Below are positions 60,250 through 64,000 of a stretch of 64,000 nt of DNA, piece after piece; position 1 is the first letter of the stretch; each line of letters opens with the position of its first letter. This stretch comes from Leuctra nigra (taxonomy: Eukaryota > Arthropoda > Insecta > Plecoptera > Leuctridae). Below the pieces are notes generated by a model that made no database searches, was not told the origin of the DNA, and was given only the letters and a program-made list of their open reading frames with translations. The stretch covers positions 30,351,997-30,415,996 of the forward strand of contig OW203765.1 in assembly GCA_934045905.1 (NCBI GenBank), read 5' to 3'. Both the position numbers and the translations under genes were made by a program.

Positions 60250-61094
60250 CATACCTTATTGAGGGTTTTGAGACTCTTATTAATGTGTTACGCTAACAAT
60301 ATTGTCTGTCGTCTACATTTCTCTATGCTGTCTGTGACCCAAACAACTGACAAATTATTTTAAGGTTATAATTTACTACTCTTATATAACTTTTCTCAAA
60401 CGAAATAAGGAATAATGAATATCTTCACACAAGTAAAATAAATTCAATGTAATTATATAAATAACATAAAACGACTTACCACTCATATTTATAAATATAA
60501 CGGCATCATAGCTTCGTCATACCTTCGTCGATAAAATATTATTCGCTTCCTTATAATAATAGAAATAGTCAACAAAATCCGATAGAGAATACTGATAACT
60601 TTTTTATAACGTAACCTTGCTTTAACTAAATTTTTATCTCTTTTCCAATACTAAAACGAATAAAGCGTAGCCATCATCATCCAGTATGTCCCAAGACGCA
60701 CCCAAATCAACGTACCAATCTCTAGATCTGCACTCTTCACAAAAACACCTCGTGACTGAATTACCCGAAATACCCCGGGTAATTACCTTGAATTACCGCC
60801 GACACCTCCAATATCGAAATATCAACTCATCTTTGGCTGGAGATCAATAAATCATGCATCGACACGGTGACCTCGCCTGTCACTCGGGGTCAAATCTTAG
60901 CGGAGATCACATACCTCATATAATACCTCATTACTGCTCCCACAAGTTTTAATTGTTATTAATGATTGGCTTTGTCTGATTGTTGACTTTATTGTGGTCA
61001 TGTTAATTTCATTAACATGTGTCACAGCTTTGTTTTAATTAATTAACGTTATATTCATTATATTTCTCTTGTTTATTATATGTTTTAATTGATG
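60250..61094. other. Intergenic, nothing recognised
   Basis: A GC-richer stretch at about 60670-60930 has no ORF or repeat partner in the window. I cannot say what it is. Confidence 0.45.
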
Positions 61095-61260
61095 TTTATA
61101 AACGGAGACAGCTAATGGCGCCAGTGAATGATTTGCGGAGATGAACAAAGTTGAGATACGGGAAGGTGGGAAGGAGGCGGTCGTGGTTATTGACTCTCGA
61201 CTGAGGGAAACCCCGAAACATCCTCAGTCAGAAAGGTGATATCTGAGTGAAATGTCTAAC
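61095..61260 (-). mobile_element. tRNA-derived SINE (family A), decayed
   Basis: Minus strand: TTTCTGACTGAGGATGTTTC, CCCTCAGTCGAGAG, CACGACCGCCTCCTTCCCAC and the tail side GGCGCCATTAGCTGTC. Head and tail are truncated. Confidence 0.55.
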
Positions 61261-61352
61261 GAGCGTTACGTAATAGATAAGTCACGACTATGAAGAATTC
61301 CAATTCCATAACCAATCAAAAGTGAGGGAGGCCATAGTGAATCGCCAGACGT

Positions 61353-61730
61353 AAACAAAGTAAAAATGTCAAAATGATGTCAAAATGTAAGTAATATGTT
61401 TTACATTTATTAATACAAAAGTAAACATTAACTGCAGATCAAAAATTGTGTGTATTATCAATGTTTCCATCTCAGACAAAGATATTTTACACACTATATT
61501 GACCAATTAGAGGTGTTTAAAATGTTAGGTGATCTTAAGTTTTTCTGTGATGTAGGGTTGGGTATTCACCGTGCAAAATGTGTGCAAAATTACTGAAAAA
61601 ATTGCCTATTCCAGTAGTAAACCCCAAAAACTGCTAGTAAAACAATACAATCATTATAATAAATTAACGTTATAATAAAACTAGGTACCTACCTGAAAAA
61701 CAAAGTAAAAATGTCAAAATGATGTCAAAA
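61353..61730 (+). repeat. 33-bp exact direct repeat, 345 bp apart
   Basis: The same 33-nt A-rich word containing CAAAGTAAAAATGTC and AAAATGATGTCAAAA lies at 61353-61385 and 61698-61730. The 312 nt between have no ORF. The spacing could reflect a target-site-type duplication, slippage or recombination. The tRNA-like sequence starts 19 nt after the second copy. Confidence 0.8.
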
Positions 61731-61748
61731 CCTGCTGATTAAGAATGC

Positions 61749-61820
61749 GTCCCGATAGCTTAATGGTTAAAGCATAGGGGCGGTAACCCGAAGGATCTGG
61801 GTTCGATTCCCAGTCGGGGT
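61749..61820 (+). tRNA. tRNA-like sequence (GGT anticodon position), probably pseudogene or SINE head
   Basis: 72 nt that fold as a cloverleaf. The acceptor is GTCCCGA/TCGGGGT (two G-U pairs), D-stem GCTT/AAGC, T-stem CTGGG/CCCAG with loop TTCGATT. The anticodon stem TAGGG/CCCGA has one mismatch. The 7-nt loop GCGGTAA has C where U33 is expected and places GGT (Thr) at 34-36. A functional tRNA normally has U33, so I favour a tRNA-derived element, though A and B boxes are good. Confidence 0.5.
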
Positions 61821-62284
61821 GCGCGTTTTTATTTCGCAGGTTACCTCTGAAACCTACCTGAAGCTTGAAATCCATTAATTCTGCTATACAAAATTCTTAT
61901 TGACACCGAAGACAACAACAAAACAACTTTGGCAAGATAGGTACAAAGACCGGGCCTGCTAGAGACAAATATTACTCATAGATACGTGCATTGCATTCAT
62001 TTAGTATCTAATTGATGTAGAAGTTTTCAGTTTCACATGTCATCACAGTTATTTGCACCGAGTGTTTTCTTGTCAATATTTTGTAAGTAAATTGGTTCAA
62101 AATTATCACTTGGGGTCTCAAAACTTCTATTTTGTGATTGTTGTCAACGAAAACTATAGTATTTTCCGCCACTTTTCGAGACAACTTGACATCGACAACA
62201 AAAAGCAGTCGGGACGAAATGATCGTTCTCTGCGACCTTCTGATCGTATGAAAAGTTTCAAAAATACCGATTTGGCAGCTCGAA

Positions 62285-62460
62285 TGATATTCTGTACGGT
62301 ATGACGTCACATCACTCGCGTTTTCGGGCTGACCAGATGGCAGCACTTTCCAGGCCGCTATAACCACCATGACATTGCGCAGTGACGCGCTTTGGTTTGT
62401 TTACGTTATTTGGTGTCATGGCGTCATGGCGGTATCGAAGTGTCAGTGAAGGTGGAATAA
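62285..62460. promoter_or_regulatory. CpG-rich promoter-like patch with a CRE
   Basis: About a dozen CpGs in 160 nt, far above the surroundings, with a perfect CRE TGACGTCA at 62302-62309 and GCGCAGTGACGCG at 62377-62389. ORFs begin on both sides: minus from 62370 (120 codons) and plus near 62418. A bidirectional promoter is an inference. Confidence 0.35.
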
Positions 62461-62463
62461 CTT
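62418..62463 (+). CDS. Candidate first exon of an unknown gene
   Basis: ATG in the context GTGTCATGGCG reads MASWRYRSVSEGGIT and then meets a donor, ACTT followed by GTGAGT, 46 nt from the start (phase 1). It lies in the CpG-rich patch. I cannot place a second exon with confidence, and the family is unknown. Confidence 0.25.
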
Positions 62464-62689
62464 GTGAGTTGTGCTGTTTACGTTATTACTTTGTTATTAC
62501 TTCATTTTATCATTTCCACCAGATTCCTTACCATAATTGGGGTTCATTTCCGAAGAAAATAAATACTGCCTTTCTGATAAAATGACATTGATAAGATCAA
62601 AAACAAAAGACGGACGATACGAAAACGATTCCGATATAGCACTTACACTTTCTCACACCAGAGTGTGCCCCCTTTGCTCGAAAACGCGA

Positions 62690-63325
62690 ATACTCGAACC
62701 ACCGTGTAGAGAACAGCTTACTTCACATTACTAAATTTAAGGTGATGGCAGATGAATGCTTTACAATGGAGACACTTGAATACGAATTACGGGCGGAACT
62801 CGCAGAAGGAAATGCTATGGAACGCACCCCCAGACGAGAATACAGAACGGATACTAGCGCCAGTATACGATTTGGCAGTTACCGGAACTGTTTTATCAGT
62901 AGATCCAGTACATCATCTCTATTCGTTAATTGATAGTCAATTAAAATTAAATCTTTGATCTAAATGTCAGATGCATGTTATCTTAGGTTATTAAAGGCAG
63001 TTTTCATTTAAAAAGAGAATGAAAACACTCGAGAACGGGGAATTGCATTAAGGATGTTTTATTTATTATTGAAGGAGTTGATTTAAAAGTGAATCCTTGT
63101 TTGACCATGGTTTTGTACCTACCGAGGTAAAATTCAAATCTAATCTAGTTTGTACTTCTATCAAAACGCTGCGCTAGTATCCGTTCTGTTCGATCCATAG
63201 ACCTTGACTTGACCTTGACATTCCATTCTATAGGCCTGGTCTGAGTTTAACATTGCAGCAGATTTCACGTTTAAAAATTTAGTAGTATGAAGTAAGCTGT
63301 TCTCTACACGGTGCTCGAACGATCT
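62690..63325. repeat. Diverged inverted repeat pair, about 170 bp each
   Basis: The plus copy starts CACCGTGTAGAGAACAGCTT (62700), continues ACTAAATTT and ends near GAACGGATACTAGCGC (about 62847-62862). The minus copy carries the same words from about 63312 down to about 63172. Between the shared ends the two differ. Both can be read as (H)RVENSLLH(I/T)TKF, so a shared exon or a repeat is possible. Confidence 0.5.
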
Positions 63326-63648
63326 TGAAAATAGCTCTCTGAAAATTACATGAGCCAAATATTATGATTTGTTGGCGCTCAACAGCGAGGTTATCAGCGA
63401 CAAATCTAATTGATTTGATGTTGACAATTATTATCTAATTATTTTAGAATTTGTAGATTATGGGTTAGTTAAAAAATAAATATTTCACATTTCCCTGGGG
63501 TAGAGAAGAAGCTTATCAACGATGAACAACTGTATCTAGAGGAAGGCTAAATAATAATCTAAGTACCTAGGTATATAAAAAGTCGCTTTTTAAAAAGTAT
63601 ATGTATTGAGTCTACGATACTTGATGAAATCCATGTTTTAAGAAGCAC

Positions 63649-63960
63649 AAAAAGGCGTCCCCTACTTTTTTCTAAACGGTTTTACCGATTGTCTTCCAAT
63701 TTGCACAGGTAATATATAGATACAGAGTCGATCTTTGTCTTTAGTGGCCCCAAAGTTTTATTTTTTGTTTAGTTATTTCAAAGCAGAGGTGCCAAACAGT
63801 CTCATATATTGTCCATATTAGCACTTCCTCAAAACGTGAAAAAACATTTGTTATTATTTTTTGGATCACTAGAGACACAGATTTACTCTTTATCCCTATG
63901 CTGTCAAATTTTGAAAACAATCGGTCAAGCCGTGAAGAAAAAAGTAGGGGCCGCCTTTTT
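63649..63960. mobile_element. 312-bp MITE with long TIRs
   Basis: Left AAAAAGGCGTCCCCTACTTT continues TTTCTAAACGG and GACCGATTGT-like sequence. The right end is the complement of AAAAAGGCGGCCCCTACTTT, followed by TTTCTTCACGG and TGACCGATTG. Arms of about 60-90 bp have scattered mismatches. No clear target duplication. Non-coding. Confidence 0.7.
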
Positions 63961-64000
63961 AAGGTTTTTTTGTGGTTTTCAATATTTGAATTAAAATAAC

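Noticed and set aside
61749..61820. Functional tRNA-Thr
   Set aside because: C at position 33, an anticodon-stem mismatch and two G-U pairs in the acceptor make a working tRNA doubtful. It is kept only as tRNA-like.
62008..62370. 120-codon minus-strand ORF as a full gene
   Set aside because: No recognisable domain or splice context. It only supports the promoter-like patch as an observation.

Overview
This is a eukaryotic, AT-rich, gene-poor window, most likely from an insect. The only clearly recognisable host genes are two tandem, same-strand insect-type odorant receptors (7tm_6 family) with GT/AG introns. They sit among many short inverted-repeat DNA transposons (MITEs), tRNA-derived SINEs and a truncated non-LTR retrotransposon. 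The receptor style would fit a hemipteran or another insect with many small MITEs, but I cannot fix the order or species from sequence alone.

Layout. Positions 1-16.5 kb: intergenic DNA with a hAT-like MITE (3.8 kb), a partial foldback (10.1 kb), a SINE (13.1 kb) and a 106-bp palindromic MITE (14.1 kb). Positions 16.5-22.8 kb: a 6.3-kb composite foldback element. Its arms of about 0.9 and 1.2 kb are inverted copies of each other, carry repeated CRE/ETS/YY1-like composite motifs, and each contains a smaller related palindromic element at the mirrored position. Positions 22.8-43 kb: mostly unannotatable AT-rich DNA with SINEs and MITEs, including a Harbinger-like MITE nested in another foldback (33.2 kb). 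Positions 43-46 kb: a TTAA-flanked MITE, one unrecognised minus-strand exon-like ORF and a LINE 3' tail. Position 46.8 kb: a perfect 20-bp minisatellite.

Positions 47.2-57.0 kb: the receptor pair. Copy A (47206-51422) is a clear pseudogene. It keeps exons 1, 2, part of 3, 6 and 7, has a TAA in exon 3, and a LINE 3' fragment has replaced the rest of exon 3; exons 4 and 5 are gone. Copy B (52962-56962) keeps all seven exons and every splice site. However, a 532-bp TTAA-flanked MITE splits exon 2, and an in-frame TAG lies in a tandemly duplicated acidic linker in exon 3. Without the MITE, exon 2 would be exactly 430 nt, the same as in copy A. As shown here, neither copy encodes an uninterrupted receptor.

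Positions 57-64 kb: SINEs, poly-C, a palindromic MITE, a tRNA-like sequence, a CpG-rich promoter-like patch near 62.3 kb with a possible first exon, and a 312-bp MITE at the right edge. The genes do not form a pathway. The main story is a chemoreceptor duplication being dismantled by several classes of mobile element.
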